This document shows positions 10,464 through 23,962 of a stretch of 64,000 nucleotides of DNA, piece by piece. Origin of the DNA: Vandiemenella viatica (taxonomy: Eukaryota > Arthropoda > Insecta > Orthoptera > Morabidae); NCBI GenBank assembly GCA_031002005.1, contig CM061914.1, positions 14,556,148-14,620,147 of the forward strand, read 5' to 3'. The notes under the pieces are model-generated. The model worked only from the letters and a program-made list of their open reading frames with translations. It had not been told where the DNA came from and ran no database searches. The translations under genes and the position numbers were made by a program. Each line of letters starts with the position of its first letter. Position 1 is the stretch's first letter.

Positions 10464-11891
10464 TAATTCCGAAATTCGTCGCGTTCACCTCTCAACTGAA
10501 TCACAATGTATTCATGTGCGACCAGGTGTTACTTTTGAAGCTGGTGGAAGGGAAGGCAATTGTTGCGTTACAACATCTATAGGTATCCATATAGAGTAGA
10601 TACAGATAGAGGGTGGACAGTTCCTTTCCTCTGCATATGAGGTGTTACTGTGTATGAGTAAATGACAGTTGCTAGGTTCAGTGTGCCATCTATATGACGT
10701 TGAAGAAAGGTTGCAGGTCCGAATTTCCTCTTAAAAAATATAACAAGTGTTCACAATGTTTAGCATCCCCATTTGATGGATGAATCATCATCAACAGTAA
10801 TGGTATACACTCACTCTATATACACTGTGAAGTAGTTTGGAATTTAGCCCAGAATGCTGTATGCAACCTAGTGAATTTGGTGAAGTGATCTCTGGTTGCA
10901 TGTGTGAACTGCTGTGCACTAAACTGGAAATAACTTCATCACCAGCTAAGTTTTACCATTTAAATTAATTTAAAACTTTGAATTATAAAGTAAATAATTA
11001 GGATTATTGTTAGTGAGGCAAAATACAATATTCTCATTCAGAAATAGAGCTTCATAAATAGCATCTTAGTGCTTAATATTAATTTCTTTTTCAGTAGGTT
11101 TATTAATACAGAATTTAGCTGATAGCTTGATAGTTAGATAAAATACAGCAGATTGATGTTAAACTTTTCATTAAATCTAAGTTAATATCTTAAATTTCTT
11201 CTGTAGCTAAAAAAAGTAAGTATTAGATATTTCGATTGTTGTAGATTGTTGCTAAAACATATTGTAGATTTTTTTCTTTTTAAAATATTAAAGTTTGTTA
11301 TTTTCATTAGTATTCAAGCATAAAAATTAAAATAATCTGGTAGTAATACAACAGATAAATACATATAATAAATAAGTAATAGTAAATAGTAATAGTAAAC
11401 ACCTTACTTCTCCTGCTCAGTAGTATCGATACTAAAAAAAATTTATTGTAGATTTAACTTCCATACATTATATGGCATATTAATTGATTATTTCAGTGTT
11501 AAATAAAATAAGTTTCTTATTTGCTAATTTTCCAAAAATATTAAAATAGGAAATTGTTTGTCAAAATGTCATAATTAAATTTTCTATACTTATCTACTTA
11601 TTAATTGCAGTAACTTGATTACTGAGTAAAGCTCCAATACAATTTCCTGAAAAAAAGAGAGAGAGAGAGAGAAGTGCATACTATAAATTTTAGCAAATAA
11701 ATTTAAGTTAAGTTTAGAAGATACTAGAGGTATTTGGGAAAAATCATGACTGGAAAGTGTGGCAGGTATGTGGCGAACCGGGTAGGTTGTACTTGGTTCA
11801 AGAAGTGGTTTCACTGGGCATGTAGAGAAGAGGGAACATATAAAATAAATGAGACTGTCCCATTGTTTTGACCACTTTGTTTTAGGGATGA
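10464..11891 (+). other. FAS intron sequence, no gene
   Basis: AT-rich. A short (GA)n run occurs at 11658-11672. Nothing else recognised. Confidence 0.6.
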
Positions 11892-13640
11892 ATGCATGAG
11901 GGAAATCAGCAAATGATCAGGGAGTTGCTTGAAAGGGCCAGGGTTCTTGAGGCTCGTTCTGTGGAGGAACAGCCTGTGGAGGCATGGCCTGTGGAGGCTC
12001 AGCCTATCGAGGCTCATGCCGTAGAGGCAGAAAGTAGAGATAGTGGGTTGGAGGAAATTGAGAAGGATGGATGGGTGCTGGTAACAGTTTGTAACAGAAA
12101 TATGCTTAATGGGATGAAGAATCCAGACACTTCAGAAATTGCGGGGAAAAATAGGTTTGACCTGTTGCCAGAGTTAGGAGGAGAAGAGCCTCATGTAGGT
12201 GTAGGAATGATACAGTAGGCCTTTATGAATAAGGGTGTGCAAGGAAAGAAGAGGGAGAAAAGGGCTCTCTGCTAGACAGTAGCCATTGGAGAGGCATAGA
12301 CCCTCTTCCAAAGGATCAGTTAGACACAGTTTACCAGGATACAAGTTTTTTGAAACCTAGTGCCAGGTAATAGAGGAGTTTCACTGAGGATGATAGATTA
12401 GTGACAATGGGGGATGCAGGAAACGTGAGTTATAGTATAGAGTGTGACCTGAGGAAGGTGGTGAAGGAGTCACAGCATACCAGGGTTGAGCTCATGCAGG
12501 TTCTAAGTTGCTATGACCAGCCACAATTGAACCATGCTGTGAGGTGAGCATTATTTCTGTATGGGGGGGGGGGCCTGTGTAGGTGGGGATTTATTAGGAA
12601 TGGTCTACAGCTAATAGGGTACTTTCTAAGCTGTAAAGGAGCCTATTTGCAGTGACGATGTTGTCAGGAACTGCTGAAATAATAACTGATTGCGGCAGAG
12701 CTGGGACAAAGGACACTGAAGCTGAAAATATTACAAAGCCTGGTGAACTGTAGAAGTGGAAGTGAAAATGGGAGTGCCACAGGATAGCGTACTGGGACCA
12801 TTGCTATTCAATATTCTAATAAATGATTGCGTTGATGGTCTACTATCAGACGATAGGTTAATTGCAGATGACATAATGTTACATAATAGGCTCAAAACGA
12901 TAGAGTTCTGAACAACTGCAGGATGATCTGGATAGTGTTATGTAACTTGACTGATAAAAATGGGATGAGCATAAATACAAAATAGAGTCAGCTTATTAGG
13001 TACACAGATATAAAAACTAAAGGTTGTTTATGATTATAAAGTGGGGAAATAATTGCTTGTTGAAGACTTGAAATGTAAATATCTTGGCTTTACATTTGAT
13101 AACATTCTCAACTGGACAGGACACATTGGACAGGTGGTAGGAAAAGGTTTAAAAGTTCTGCACTTGTTTCAGAAAGTGATGAGGGGATGTAAGAGATAAG
13201 TAAAGGAATTGGGTTACAAACCTTTATCAGACCAATGATTGAGTATGGTGGTGTAGTATGGGACCCACATTTTGGCTTTCAAACACAGGAGTTGCAGGAG
13301 GCGCAAAGAAGGGCTACTAGATTTGTCTCTGGAAATTATCGCAGAAATGGGATTCATTGCAAGACATGAGGAGGGTCATGGGAGTTTACAAGGCGTATAC
13401 TGGTGATGAGGCATGGAAAGATATTGGAGTAGGTATGAAAAGTAGTTCATGGAGGTTAAAATATGACTATGATCACAAGCTGGCACTCGATTTCAGGCAC
13501 AAGGGTGTGGGAAGATTCTCATTTTTAGGTAAGGGTGTCAGGGATTGGAATGAGTTACCAAGAGAAATGATGAATAATTTACCAAAAGTATGTATAGCGC
13601 ATATGTTTGTCATTTGGTCACCTACCAACTGATAACCTGA
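11892..13640 (+). mobile_element. CR1-like LINE (family A), internally deleted
   Basis: Plus-strand remnant in three blocks. 11892-12218 is an ORF with repeated PVEA-type units ending in GWVLVTVCNRN, probably the start of ORF1. 12277-12545 reads SSHWRGIDPLPKDQLDTVYQ and later DDRLVTMGDAGNVSYS, resembling the SGNH-hydrolase-like ORF1 protein of CR1-type LINEs. 12770-13632 is degraded reverse transcriptase and C-terminus (VPQDSVLGPLLF; KGVGRFSFLGKGVRDWNELP). The endonuclease and first half of the RT are missing, so this is an internal deletion. The same family occurs at 59343-59945 and around 24.6-27.4 kb. Confidence 0.75.
13357..13632 (+). pseudogene. LINE family A ORF2 C-terminal fragment
   Basis: Ninety-one open codons containing RRVMGVYKAYTGDEAWKDIG and FRHKGVGRFSFLGKGVRDWN. 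They match, nearly residue for residue, the end of the ORF at 59347-59859. This is the extension after the reverse transcriptase of a CR1/jockey-group LINE. There is no intact upstream frame. Confidence 0.8.
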
Positions 13641-15169
13641 GTAAGTGAAGGTAGGTTTCAAATAATGTTCACTGCAAACCTTCTCGTTAGTTTCAAACAA
13701 CGTATTCTTTCAACAAAAAAATTACAATATACGGTGAGCAATCTATAGCATCAGAAGTCTTCTCAAAAGTAAAATATTGCACGTATAAACCTGGGAACAA
13801 GTGGCAAGCAAATCCAGATAAATTACATCGTGAGTATAGACACTTCAACACTATTGGTTGTACAAGAACCAAGATGCTTGCCTAGCCTCACATCATTCCC
13901 ACCTAACTTTGTGACTCTATACCACACATAGAGCCAAATCGGCTATACGCGGAATGTGACCTAACTCCACGAGTGCTTTTACGAGACTGCCCCCACCACG
14001 ATTTTCAAGGGTCTATTTATAGGAGACCTAATGGATTTCGCAACATCTCGGGATTTTTCTATCATAAAACCTTAGTTATCCTCCGATCTACCTGAAATTT
14101 TTATGGGAGGTAGCTCGTTCCCTAAATGTTAAAATGAATCCTAATAAAAATTTCCCTAGCTTTAGTAGTTTGGCTGTAAAACATTATTGAAGAGTTAAAC
14201 CCTAAAATTTTAACTCAATTGTTCATTCATTTGGTGTTGATTCTTAGTTTAAAATGATCTATTAATTTTTTCCGATCTTTTGGTGCATAAACTGGCTTGT
14301 TTACAAATTTTTACCTTAGTGTAATCAAAATTTCTATATCCTCTGTGTCCGAAAGTATCGATGTTATAAAGCTAAAACATGTTTTAAACGTTTCAGAACA
14401 CAATTTTCTACAAGGTAGTGATGTTGTCCAACTGTTATCGAATCTCTCTTATATAGTTTCAAAATTCCTTTAAATCTGTTTCCAGATAACGTGATTCCCG
14501 TCTGCCAAATTTTCCATAAAATGCAATTAATTTCATTTTTGCTATTCTGTCCAAAGTACTGAATGGATTTTTACAAAAACTTGCTCGTTATGCTCAGAAA
14601 AAAATTCTACTTTATTTCAAATATACTCCCCCTTGTGTACCTATCGAATTATCCCATGTGAAAACTAAATTTTCTTCTCGAAACCCTCATTTTTGTATAA
14701 AATCTTACCAAAACATTACATAACTTTTGCCTTCTCTAAATTTTTACATTATGTGCTTTAAAATTCAGTACATCTTTTAAGCTTCAAAACTGAGATCTTA
14801 GAAATTATTCAACTGATTTTCTTGATAGTTACGACCATGCTGGAATCTCAACTTCGAAGTCGAATATGTGTCGGTACTATTATATATCAACAAAGTGTCC
14901 CACTTTGTTTTAATCCTTATAACTTACTGTATCTCTGAACATGAATGTAGCATTCTCTATTAGAAAATAAGGAAATCATCTTTATTTGGCCAATGGTTAT
15001 GAATCATTATGAACGAATTTTACTGTTTATTTCTACTTATCACTCAAAAACTGCAAGAAACGGTATTGAACATGTTTTGCAATAGGATGATATTAGCTCG
15101 TAACTTTTTAAACTAATTTTGATAGTTAATTAACAAAATTTTGATTATATGACAAGAGGAGCAATTGGT
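13641..15169 (+). other. FAS intron sequence, no gene
   Basis: About 1.5 kb of AT-rich sequence, stop-rich in all frames. No repeat structure recognised by eye. Confidence 0.5.
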
Positions 15170-17030
15170 GGAGTGGTTGTTGAAGTTTCCTGCTGCAGAA
15201 GATCATGTCTACGGTGCCCCTTGAAGTACGGAATTCACTTTGAGATTCTAGAAGTACTCTCTCTAAGATAGTTTGGAGGCAGTTCAGCAGGATCCTAGCA
15301 ATTGCCCTTCTTACTATGGATAGCAGAGAGATACCATGATAGTTGTCATAGATACTTTGATCCCTTTTTGCAGATGGTAACTACGTTGGCGTTTTTCGTG
15401 TCCTGGGGCACCTATCGAGTTTCCCACATGAGAAGAATCACATGGAAAATCCTGGTTTTCAGGAGTAACCCTCCACTTTGAAAACGTTCTAGCAATATGT
15501 TGTCTGGATTCAGTCTATTCAGGGCTTGTAAAACTCATAGAAGGTTGGTGGAACTGACATCCAAGGTTGTGGGGAGTGCTGCGGCATACGCCTAAGGAAG
15601 TCATCAGCAGCTGTAGAGCTATGGTTCAAGAGTAGGTTGTAGTGCTCTTCCCAGCACATCAAAACCACATGGCTGTCGGTATGGATGGTGGTGTTATCAG
15701 CCGCTTTAAGTGAGGCAGATGAGCAGTGAGAAGGTCTATGGAGCTCTTTAATTCTTGCATAATTCTTTTCAAGATTCCTAGAATCTGACAGAGTTTGGAG
15801 TTCCTTGGCTTTTTGTTAAAACCAGTTATTCTTGATTCCCCTTATTTCTACCTGACTTTTCTGCTTAAGACCCTGAAAGTGTGTTTTCTTCGCTCCAGAA
15901 GTAGGATCTCAAATAAGGAGTTGATAGGCCTCCTGTTTAGCACTGGTGAGAGTTAAAAAATTTTCATTTTCTTCAAACAAATCTGGTCTTTGCTTTTTCT
16001 CATACACAATTACTTTCTCTGCAGATTTTGTAATAATACTTCGAAGGGTGACCGATTCTAACTCCACATTTCTTCTATTAATTGAGTTGTTGGTCAGCTG
16101 TTCTAAAATATCATCCCAGTATTTAGAGGCAACAGTTTTGCTGTGGAGTATTGAAGTATAGGGATTCATGTTGCAAGAGCGTGATTTTTTTTTTTTTTTT
16201 TTTTTTTAATTATTTAGAGTCTTAGGCAACTCACGAGAAGTCTGCGTTCTGTCCAGCAGTAAGTGATGAGATCATCTTTTTTATCACACTGTCAAATGAT
16301 AACATAGTCGATGAGATGCCAAGGTTTGGATAATGAATGCATCCATGTATTCTTGAAGTGGTTTGGTAGGTGGGACTCAGGATTGGTGATAAAGAGCTAG
16401 TATTCAGCACACAGAGAGAGAAGTAGTATTCCATTTGCATGGCAGTTTCCTATGCCTTGTTTACCCATGTCTTTTTTCCCATAGTTGGGTCTCTCTCCCC
16501 ACTCTAGCATTAAAGTCCCCAAGTAGTAACAGCTTATAGCTGATGGGTATATTGGTGACAGTTTTATTCAGTTGGCAGTTTCCATCTTCGTCATCCTTTA
16601 AAGTGGGAGCGAATGCAGAGATGGGAGTAAAGAAGCTGTTCCCAGAGAGTGGTACACGGAGAGTCACGAGCAATTCACTGATTGCAGTAGGAGTGAGTCA
16701 GTGTTGACTTATCAATTTAGTTCTCTTTCATCTTCTCCTTTCCAGATGATGGTGTATCCTGAAGCGGCTTCACTGATTTTTCCTCCAGCCAAAAGCCTGG
16801 TTTTGCCCCAACAGCAATATCAATATTTAGTCGAGACAGTTCATGAGTAATAAGAGCAGCTCTTCTTTCATGACTATTGTTGTCCTTTTGATCCAATAAT
16901 GTTGTGACATTCCATGTGCCAATAATAATGTTTTGGGGAATTTTTGAAGTTTTTCGACTGCAAAAAGGAGTGACCTTCTAGCTACGGTTCCCCAGCCTGG
17001 TTCAAAAGTGATCTTCTGATGTTTAGCTCA
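15170..17030 (-). mobile_element. LINE with endonuclease and RT fingers (minus strand), truncated
   Basis: Reading down from 17030 on the minus strand: GTWNVTTLLDQKD, an APE-type endonuclease start, followed by ERRAALITHELSRLNIDIAV (about 16917-16835). Then LLLLGDFNARVG (in 16461-16673), the conserved endonuclease core. Then an ORF at 16169-15909. Finally DNYHGISLLSI and LLESQSEFRTSRGTVDMIF (about 15350-15190), the first reverse transcriptase motifs. The order endonuclease to RT is right for a non-LTR element. The YADD-containing half of the RT is missing at the low-coordinate side, which is odd because LINEs usually lose their 5' ends. Several stops and frameshifts are present. Confidence 0.82.
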
Positions 17031-17389
17031 CATTTTATAGAGCCTCCCCTCTTCAGGGTGGGCAGTAGTGTTCCTAAATAGGCCTGCCCAGATGCAGCCG
17101 CAGTACCAGATTCCTGAGTAGATCACTGGCTCTCACATCTGCAGGTCCAGATCAGAAGCTCCCAGTTGCCTCCGTTATCCTTATCCCATCGCCGTTGGGC
17201 TTTAAACAGTATTTGTAAGTGACAGTGCGACATATGTGACTTTGTTTAAGGCAGATCTCAGCTTACCGGTAAGAGACCCACGCACTGTGATTTTGGGACC
17301 ATCCAGTACAGCAAACATTGCATGAGACATGCAGCATTAAGTGCCACAACTGCAACGGACTGCCACAACATGCATTAAGATTTGTGTAG
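17031..17389 (+). other. Intron sequence between LINE and LTR element
   Basis: Moderately GC-rich compared with neighbours, with no open frame. It may be further LINE 5' sequence. Confidence 0.35.
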
Positions 17390-18295
17390 TGTAGTGCCCC
17401 CACCTGGACACCGGTAAACCTATGGGGACCTATGGCAAACCTGGCAGCAGGCCGAGCGGAGACTTGGCCAGATTCGATGAGAGGAATTAGCGAATGGGTA
17501 ACGATCGATCATAGTAGTCGATCTGGGATCGGAGTGAGACATTCGTGGTAGGATCATCAGGGTGAATGATTTCATAAACATGTCATATAAACAATATTTA
17601 CTATCATGACTGTACAAAATTTACAAGTGGTATGCTGAATACGCAAGGTGCTATTGGGCTGCCTTCAGACACCCTACTATGACATATACTGAATACTGCA
17701 AATAGGTTGATTATTGTAGCTGCATGGGTGTGACATTTACTTGGAGGACAGCAAGAGCTTCTTCGACTGTGGGCGATTATCTATACCAGAAATCCCCAGC
17801 TTAGACATTGTAGAGGACCCTAGCTCCCTATCTACAATTCAACGACGGCTTTCCATGTCCAACCATAACCTACAGCAGAGCCAACCTGTTATGCGCTGTT
17901 CATCTTCTTCGTGTGTGACGCCACCCCGCGGCCACGGCCGCCAGACGCGGCTCGACGTCTGCGTCCCCTCTGCTCCGACTGTTGCTGGCTGCGACTGATT
18001 GATGAAGGCAAAACAAGACAAGACAAGACACTCTCCGATACCCGTGCAGAGGTTTTTACACCACCTCCCACTACGGTCCTAAAGTGGAGGGGCAAATGGC
18101 AGCCAATGATGAGGCCGATCCATGCCGTCATTTGTCCTCCTTAGCTCGACCATTGCGCACTTTTTCCTAACTGTCAGCGCTCTAAATCCTCGGTCGATGC
18201 CTCTGTCTGGTTTCTTAACGTGCTACTTGCTGTCCTCATTTCATAATTGACAAATATTTAACTTATGAGCCAAGCGAACAACTGCGTTCGCTACA
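17390..18295 (-). repeat. LTR of the element at 17390-23962 (3' LTR by inferred orientation)
   Basis: 906 bp, near identical to 23057-23962. Includes a GC-rich patch at 17920-17990. Few differences between the LTRs suggest recent insertion. Confidence 0.85.
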
Positions 18296-21200
18296 CCTCC
18301 CTACCCTCAAAACGTTTTGGCTCCACTCCAAAACACATCTTAAGCCTAATTTACATTCTCATCTGTGCATACAAATTTTCTTAAAATCTAATTTCAAATT
18401 TTCCTTACAAGTAAATACAATTTCTTTTCATACTGAGTACATTTCCTTGGTACATGTTTTATATGTTCTGATTTTGCCATAATGCTATGTGTGTCTGTGT
18501 TACATTCTGTGATTCTACATGTTATAATGTATATAATTTCATTAGTGTTCTTCTGTGTATCAAAATTACTCTTTTCTCTCTTCTGGTGCGTTGCGGTGTC
18601 TGGCTTGTACATCCTGAAATGATTATATTTGTTTAAATGGAAGCGATCGCTACAGACGAAAGCGTCCCCTCGTATGTGCGACATTGTTTACTTCCGTGAC
18701 CAGGTGACTGATCTGGCTAGCGCTGAGCGTGCACTCTCATCGCTGGCGATACTGGTAGAAGGCCTTGCATGTGTCAGCAGGGCCGTCGCCTCCGCTCGTA
18801 ATATCTAGAACACTCGTAGTGTACAATTAGCACAGAATATTTTTTTAACTTATTACAACAACAGAACATTTTACAAACTCATTTTTAAGTTTTCTACAAC
18901 AATAAATTATCATAACACAGACATTATTTCTTTCTTGTATTCCTGCAGACAGTCAATGTTTGTTTGATATTTATTTTTTCGCTTTTAAGCAACTCCTAGT
19001 TGTGAACATTTGTTATTACAGACCCCCAAAATAACATTTACTCACAATTAGTCTTATTACACAGTAAAATACCTTAGGCTTTCAACTTATAATACAGCTC
19101 GTATCCGTTACATATTCCCTGCATATTTCATATTTTTCTCTCTTTATAATATTAGGTAATGACTGTTACGGAATTATCTTACCAGCTCTCTTATAATTAA
19201 ACTCCAAATAATGTTTCCGCTAAACCTTCGCACCACTTAGCTATTACTCTGGAAACTACAGATTATTACCTCGATATTGCAGTGATTACTCGGAGTTACT
19301 TGTACCTTCTTCCTTCAACAATTAATGTCATTGTGTTATTTTTTTAACTGTCTGAAAGCTATGACCTCTCAAGATCGCGACTACTTCCTCGGGATTTAAT
19401 TTATTTACCTATTTTACATTTTAACCTTTAATGCTGGTTCTGTTTACTCTCACTCTATCACACGGCAGTTGTGAATTGAAAATACAACCTCCATTACAGT
19501 ACTTGCAATATTTCCTTTTCACCAGAATTTCTACCACTTAATCCCTGTTATACATATGTAATCCCGTTTAACATTTTCTCACTCGTATTTACATTTTGCT
19601 TTTTAAAGACTTACTTGTTATTAATTGGATTATGCCGCTTACAATTCTACTTTTGTTATTCTTTCCCTTGTTATTATTATATATGATATTTATTATGTTA
19701 TAGATGATTTAACAGATATCTACATTGTTTCATGGTTTATCTTTGTAATATAACCGTGTTAACTCATTTGCTTCTCTTCCACCTCTGCTTACAACTAACA
19801 TAGGATTTTTTCTGCCTGGCGGCTTGCAACCCGCCATCACAATTTGACCTAGTTATGCATTCTTAGGAGACATGATTTCGCTGACCTCACTTGTACAGCA
19901 ATCCTACAATCGTCGTCTTTTCACAGGTTAAGTTCCGTTCACGGAGCTTCAACAATTTTATTTTGGCGAAACTTCCCTACAATTTCACGGAGTTCGTTGA
20001 CCCCCCCTGGATGCATCCATCGTTGCGCTTTACCCATGACTCGTTCACAGATTTTCTCTTTGTTGGCGAATCTTCTCTTAGATTCGCTATCTCCTTCGCA
20101 TACACACTTATTACGAAGTTCTCGGATTTTTTCGTAACACTTCCCTCGTGTACGAATTAATAATTGCGGCTCCCTAACCCTTATTGGTGCTGGTTTCCGA
20201 TCAATTAGCATCTCACACCCGCACTTACCTTGCGGACTATTTCTTACCCCCGGGATCCCCACCAATTTTTTTACTCCCCAGAAAATAAGTTCTCACGCGG
20301 CTTTTCCTCCGTCACCGCTTCTTCCAAATCCACTACCCCGTATGCTACAGTCTCACGTTTGAGTGAACACACTGTATCATCCGGGCTTCAACCAGGAACC
20401 TCCAATATTCCTGTCATGGAATACATCGCTTGTACCTGTCCAGGTTAGTTCGCGACCTCCCTCCTGTTGCTTCACCAAACATTGCCCCGTCAGCATAAGG
20501 ACACCGCCGACCACTGACGCAATACTTCGTAATTTGGCGACCTCTAGTCACCTCCACTTATTACCAAGAATCCCTCTTCTTGATAATAAACTACAACTCT
20601 TCGCTGCGCTTCGAAGACCTCCCGCCTTCTTTATTTTCCTTTTGACGACCTTCATTCGTCTTCCGCCAATCAGCTGGTAACGTCTTCTCTAACAGTTACG
20701 CTGATCCCAAAAATACTCCTTTCTACCACAGTGCACTATTTCCACCTTGACCAAAATCCCCCTTTTACACTACCAAATTTTGCGAATTTTCCAATCGGAA
20801 AATTATCGTGGAACACTCCAAGTGAACTGCACGACACCTTCGTCACCTCCCTCAGATGCTACCCTTTAAATTATTGCATCTTTCCTCGACACAATTTCAT
20901 CTACCACTTATTCTCTATGTATTTATTTCTCCCTCGTAGCACTCACGACTGTTCACCTTAATATGTATCCTCGCTGATACGTATTATGATTAAAATTGTG
21001 CGTCGCTTACTGCTGCCCTCGTTAACTTATTTTAATTTATTTTACTGCCCTATGTTTGTATTATGCCATGTTAAACTTCCTTTAAATATGTTGATAATTC
21101 ATTTAATATGCGCTGACTCGTATTCGCCCTTATTCACATTTATTAATCTCTTAATATCACATAGCACCATCTTATTAAAGTTTCATTTTAACAACATTAC

Positions 21201-23056
21201 TTTTTTCCAACTACTTTGGTTCATATATCTTCAAATCTAAACTTAACATCATGACCAATGACACATAACTCGTGAAAGAAAATCTTTGCACTAGTTAAAT
21301 ACTCTTATAGTAGTTACTTACAACCACGCTATAATTCGTCTTACTAAAAATTCAATTTTTTTTTTTTTACTTCCTATTTTTTTTTTTATATATATCCACT
21401 GTAATTTCCAATGTTTTTAAATGCCATTAATATTAGCTGTTCCAATTGAGTCGTCCCTTCGTATTTCACTGCAAGTGAATCTCTTTACTTAAATACCCTT
21501 AAAATTTCTGATAGCTTACGTTAACGCATTCATTTCTTAAGTTCAACTAACATGCTGATTTTTATTTGAGTTTTTATTTCTTCCAGAGTTTTTACTTACT
21601 CCCTGGAGTACTGTTTATTACTATTATTAATGGAACTCTTATGCGATTACCCACTTTCAACTGGGCGAAGTAATTCATCACTGCTAGTATACATTAATTT
21701 GCAGTGGTCCTAATTCTGCCTTATTCATTCTAACACCCCATTACAATTTCTTTGTATACTATCTTTTAATCACTAGTATGGACTAGTATGGAATATATTA
21801 TTTTATAAAGAGCGCTGTTCCTACTGGCTTTCTTTACTAATTATAATCTTAACTAACAGATCATGCTTCACTGGATTTAATCACTGCTAAATTTTTTTAC
21901 ACTTCCACTAAAATCGTAAAATGGTTAAAATAATGAAACATTTTTTTACGTCTTAACTCGTTCTCTTAATTTGATCGTTCATATTCTAGTCACTTACATT
22001 ATCGCGACATCAGAAAACATATTATTTTAATTAACCATTTTACTAACTCACATCTTCGACAATTGCTAATTCAGGATTCCACAATCAACACATTTCCCTT
22101 TTAAAATTTCTGAAACAATTGCATTATGTTGGCAAGGCACTGAATCGTTGGCTTACTCGAGATTACGTAATATTCGCTTACTTAATGACAAATATTTCAT
22201 CAATTTACTGGCTGCTTGTTTAACTGGCATCAATTTTCATGAAATTACTTTTCTACATTTATTTATAATACTCAGTTTTACCAACATTATGCACTATTGC
22301 TTCTGCATTTAAATTAACAAAATTTACTTTAATGATTGTTCATTCCCAATTTGCTTTCACCAGATTTTCTCATAACTGTATATTTTAATCTTATAATTCA
22401 AGCAACTGAGGATAGACTCGTGACATCAAATTCGACTTCTTCACTTAAATTTTAATGCAACTGCGCTGTAATCACTAGCGTTACACATCTTATAAAAGTT
22501 AATAAAGCTGCACACTTTTCCTTAGCAACTTCATGTGACAAAATAATTATATGGGCATAACAATTTCATAATTTAGAGCTTCTTTGAGGCATTGCTGCTT
22601 AGATCTTTCGATATTTCTCCCGCGCCTATTGCTTGCGTCACTTACGTCAGAATCGTGGCCTCCTTAGGATCTGCTTACAACGGTTCGCTCCCCGCTGTCG
22701 CTGCGTTGACATGTTGCCATTCACCTGCGTGCTGACTGTTGTTTTGCAGACGCTGCTTCGCTGTCCCGCGCCCTCGGAACCTCTGATATTACGCTAACTC
22801 TTCTGCGGCTCTACCGTATGGTTGGAACATGGCATAATTCTGCTTGCATATTTTCTCTTTAATTACCACTACATAACAAGCCGTAACGTCTGTTCTCGAC
22901 GTAAGGGCTGTGCTTCGACAGAAGTACACCAATGCTGGAATCCCCTACTGAAGACGAATACTCCTCGATCCCCTATAATACTCTCAAAACGACGATATTG
23001 CTCCAAGAACTGACCCCGGTGTGCTGCTGGCTTTCAACCCCACATCTGAACAACAC
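18296..23056 (-). other. Internal region of the LTR element, coding-poor
   Basis: 4761 bp, AT-rich, with only short ORFs. The longest on the inferred sense strand is 19939-20265 (108 codons, basic, no recognised domain), which might be a relic of gag but I cannot support that. Another is 18394-18684. No polymerase motif found in any frame. Confidence 0.6.
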
Positions 23057-23962
23057 TGTAGTGCCCCCACCTGGACACCGGTAAACCTATGGGGACCTAT
23101 GGCAAACCTGGCAGCAGGCCGAGCGGAGACTTGGCCAGATTCGATGAGAGGAATTAGCGAATGGGTAAGGATCGATCATAGTAGTCGATCTGGGATCGGA
23201 GTGAGACATTCGTGGTAGGATCATCAGGGTGAATGATTTCATAAACATGTCATATAAACAATATTTACTATCATGACTGTACAAAATTTACAAGTGGTAT
23301 GCTGAATACGCAAGGTGCTATTGGGCTGCCTTCAGACACCCTACTATGACATATACTGAATACTGCAAATAGGTTGATTATTGTAGCTGCATGGGTGTGA
23401 CATTTACTTGGAGGACAGCAAGAGCTTCTTCGACTGTGGGCGATTATCTATACCAGAAATCCCCAGCTTAGACATTGTAGAGGACCCTAGCTCCCTATCT
23501 ACAATTCAACGACGGCTTTCCATGTCCAACCATAACCTACAGCAGAGCCAACCTGTTATGCGCTGTTCATCTCTTCGTGTGCGGCGCCACCCCGCGGCCA
23601 CGGCCGCCAGACGCGGCTTGACGTCTGCGTCCCCTCTGCTCCGACTGTTGCTGGCTGCGACTGATTGATGAAGGCAAAACAAGACAAGACGAGACACTCT
23701 CCGATACCCGTGCAGAGGTTTTTACACCACCTCCCACTACGGTCCTAAAGTGGAGGGGCAAATGGCAGACCAATGATGAGGCCGATCCATGCCGTCATTT
23801 GTCCTCCTTAGCTCGACCATTGCGCACTTTTTCCTAACTGTCAGCGCTCTAAATCCTCGGTCGATGCCTCTGTCTGGTTTCTTAACGTGCTACTTGCTGT
23901 CCTCATTTCATAATTGACAAATATTTAACTTATGAGCCAAGCGAACAACTGCGTTCGCTACA
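23057..23962 (-). repeat. LTR of the element at 17390-23962 (5' LTR by inferred orientation)
   Basis: 906 bp, near identical to 17390-18295. Its mirror image is at about 32430-33325 in the right palindrome arm. Confidence 0.85.

Larger units (their letters stand above)
17390..23962 (-). mobile_element. LTR retrotransposon without recognisable coding genes
   Basis: Two direct repeats of 906 bp each (17390-18295, 23057-23962) start TGTAGTGCC and end TTCGCTACA, so they have TG...CA ends in either orientation. The internal region is 4761 bp. Orientation is inferred as minus: on that strand a purine-rich tract, GAGGGTAGGGAGG, sits directly before the downstream LTR (18296-18308), as a polypurine tract should. 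No gag, protease, RT, RNase H or integrase motif is seen. It fits a large non-autonomous (LARD-like) element that depends on enzymes from elsewhere. I find no clear target duplication (flanks TGTAG and TAGAG differ). Confidence 0.8.

Noticed and set aside
17741..17998. ORF beginning MEDSKSFFDCGRLSIPEIPS
   Set aside because: It lies inside the LTR and appears in every LTR copy; no domain is recognisable, so it is treated as chance.
18296..23056. Candidate protein-coding host gene inside the LTR element
   Set aside because: Only short frames without splice-linked or domain support.
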